Positions 62,615 to 64,000 of a stretch of DNA of 64,000 bases are shown piece by piece; positions within the stretch are counted from its first letter, which is position 1; the number at the start of each line of letters is the position of its first letter. The notes under the pieces were generated by a model. That model was not told where the DNA came from, did no database searches, and saw only the letters and a list, made by a program, of their open reading frames with translations. Made by a program: the position numbers and the translations under genes. This stretch comes from Carnobacterium sp. 17-4. Its GTDB lineage: Bacteria > Bacillota > Bacilli > Lactobacillales > Carnobacteriaceae. The DNA lies in the NCBI RefSeq assembly GCF_000195575.1, contig NC_015391.1, positions 1,512,363 to 1,576,362 on the forward strand, given 5' to 3'.

Positions 62615-63985
62615 TTAATCTTCATCTATTTCAATATTGTTTATCGCTACTTTAGATGGTCTCAAGATACTTGGTAAAATCAATGCTATTAAAACTATAA
62701 CTATAATGACATAAATCCCCGCTGATCCCATCCATTCACCTGTTTTACCTAGAAGTATCCCAATAATTCCAAAGTCTACATCTCCAAAAGTAGTATTATT
62801 GAAGCCTAAATCTCCAAGGACAGGTAATAAAAGAGCGGGTATGAATGCTAGTCCTAAACCATTAATAAATGAACCTATAACTGCTCCTCTTCTTCCACCT
62901 GTTGCATTACCGTATACTCCTGCTGTTGCCCCGCAGAAAAAGTGCGGTACTAATCCAGGAATAATTAAAATGCTACCAGCATAACCTAAAATAAACATGC
63001 CAATAAGTCCACCTACAAAACTACTTAAAAATCCAATTATTACTGCTGTTGGTGCATAAGGGAAAAACACTGCAGCATCAACTGCTGGTACTGCATTTGG
63101 AATAATTTTAGTCGCAATTCCTTGGAAAGCAGGAATTAAATCAGCTAATATCATACGAACACCAGCATAAACAATGGTTACACCAACTGCAAATTTCAAT
63201 CCTGAAAGTATAGCAAATATATAAGGCGATGTTCCATCTGAAATTGTCGAAACATAGTCAGGCCCAGCTGCTATTGCAGCAATAAGATAGAAAATAACCA
63301 TAGTTAATGCAGTAGAAATTGTTGTATTCCTCAAGAAACTCCATTTTTCTGGTACTTTGATATCTTCAGTACTTTTACTATTTTTCCCAACAAGACTTCC
63401 AATTGCTGCAGATATATAATAACCAATACTGCCAAAATGTCCCATGGCTACCTCATCACCGTCTGTTGCTTGGAGAGTATATTTCTGCCCAATTGCTGGT
63501 GATATTGCACTCCAGGATCCTAGGAAAAAGCCTCCAATTAAGATAAGTTGCCACCCTTCAAATCCTATAGCACCTAATACTGCAGATAATAAACATGCCA
63601 TAAAAAAACTATGATGTCCTGTTAAAAAAACATATTTATAACGAGTGAATCGAGCAATAAGTACGTTAAAAACTAAGCCTAGAATAAGTATTGACATAGT
63701 TTCTACACCTAATAACTCTTGAGCAACAGAAGTTACAGCTTCATTATTAGGAACAACTCCTCTAATATTAAATCCTGTTTCAATCATTTGTGATAACGGA
63801 GTTAAATTTCCTGATATAACATCAGCACCCGCTGAAAGCATGAGATAACCTAATATAGGCCCTAACGTTCCTGTTAAAACCTTATGTCCGGGAGATTTTA
63901 AAGCTAACAAACCAATCATTGCAATTAAACCCATTAAAAATGCAGGTTCCTTTAATATATCTCTAAAAAAATCTAGTATAGCCAT
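62615..63985 (-). CDS. PTS ascorbate/galactitol-superfamily subunit IIC (UlaA/SgaT-like)
   Basis: A 456-residue membrane protein with about ten to twelve segments. UlaA-type parts are LKSPGHKVLTGTLGPILGYLML near residue 29 (key part KVLTGTLGPI), GHHSFFMACL near 122 and GGRRGAVIGSFINGLGLAFIP near 363. IIB and IIA genes would be expected upstream, beyond the right end of the window. With the aldolase next to it, it probably imports a pentitol or sugar acid; the substrate is open. Confidence 0.88.
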   Translation of the reverse strand: MAILDFFRDILKEPAFLMGLIAMIGLLALKSPGHKVLTGTLGPILGYLMLSAGADVISGNLTPLSQMIETGFNIRGVVPNNEAVTSVAQELLGVETMSILILGLVFNVLIARFTRYKYVFLTGHHSFFMACLLSAVLGAIGFEGWQLILIGGFFLGSWSAISPAIGQKYTLQATDGDEVAMGHFGSIGYYISAAIGSLVGKNSKSTEDIKVPEKWSFLRNTTISTALTMVIFYLIAAIAAGPDYVSTISDGTSPYIFAILSGLKFAVGVTIVYAGVRMILADLIPAFQGIATKIIPNAVPAVDAAVFFPYAPTAVIIGFLSSFVGGLIGMFILGYAGSILIIPGLVPHFFCGATAGVYGNATGGRRGAVIGSFINGLGLAFIPALLLPVLGDLGFNNTTFGDVDFGIIGILLGKTGEWMGSAGIYVIIVIVLIALILPSILRPSKVAINNIEIDED

Positions 63986-64000
63986 TATTTATTCCTCATT

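Overview
The window is a low-GC Gram-positive chromosome segment of lactic-acid-bacterium type. A T-box leader, CcpA-type cre sites, many PTS transporters, GlpO-type glycerophosphate oxidase, Mga-like regulators, a sortase and a 3309-residue LPXTG protein all point to Lactobacillales. The mix of genes, notably a ComK-like regulator together with a ComX-like sigma factor, suggests Carnobacterium or a close relative. That genus call is inference. No rRNA, tRNA, phage or IS genes were seen.

Layout. 1-3680: a 51-bp repeat array, then a minus-strand operon read through a T-box whose specifier appears to be AUG (Met): Fe-dehydrogenase, a frameshifted aminotransferase and a MetQ-like lipoprotein. 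3936-7105: a ComK-like gene with an upstream cre site, convergent with a ComX/SigH-like sigma factor, then a surface protein. 7438-10928: a gene remnant, an Rgg-type regulator and a two-gene ABC exporter. 11045-13335: Ldh2-type dehydrogenase plus malic enzyme under a promoter with a cre site. 13474-16307: a pyroglutamate operon (DUF969, DUF979, Pcp, GGCT-like).

17002-24641: a NERD protein; a DeoR / PTS / sugar isomerase unit; an AlsE-RpiB unit with a LacI regulator and three matching 18-bp operators; and a NERD gene broken by one stop codon. 24749-25010 holds a tandem array with an exact 52-bp period. 25269-31036: PTS IIBCA, Eda and KdgK, divergent from a ManD-like dehydratase, with a GntR regulator, forming a 2-keto-3-deoxygluconate pathway. 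31238-38032: a cell-wall sugar recycling cluster (MurR-like, AnmK, lactose-type PTS IIA/IIB/IIC, MupG, Eis-like acetyltransferase). 38337-39540: an intact NERD/zinc-ribbon gene followed by a second 51-bp array.

39597-46003: an SGNH hydrolase, a candidate rod-shaped small RNA, an orphan CpsB-type phosphatase and the glpK-glpO-glpF operon. 46222-60312: a sortase convergent with the giant adhesin (seven Ig-like N-terminal modules, fourteen pilin-type repeats, LPKTG anchor), flanked by two Mga-like regulators. The second regulator overlaps a NADH-oxidase-family gene that lacks the redox cysteine. 61888-63985: a transaldolase-like aldolase and an ascorbate-type PTS IIC.

The most unusual points are the ComK-like/ComX-like pair, the 51/52-bp periodic palindromic repeats, the Met T-box operon, the GGCT-Pcp-DUF969/979 operon and the cysteine-less Nox coupled to a Mga-like gene.
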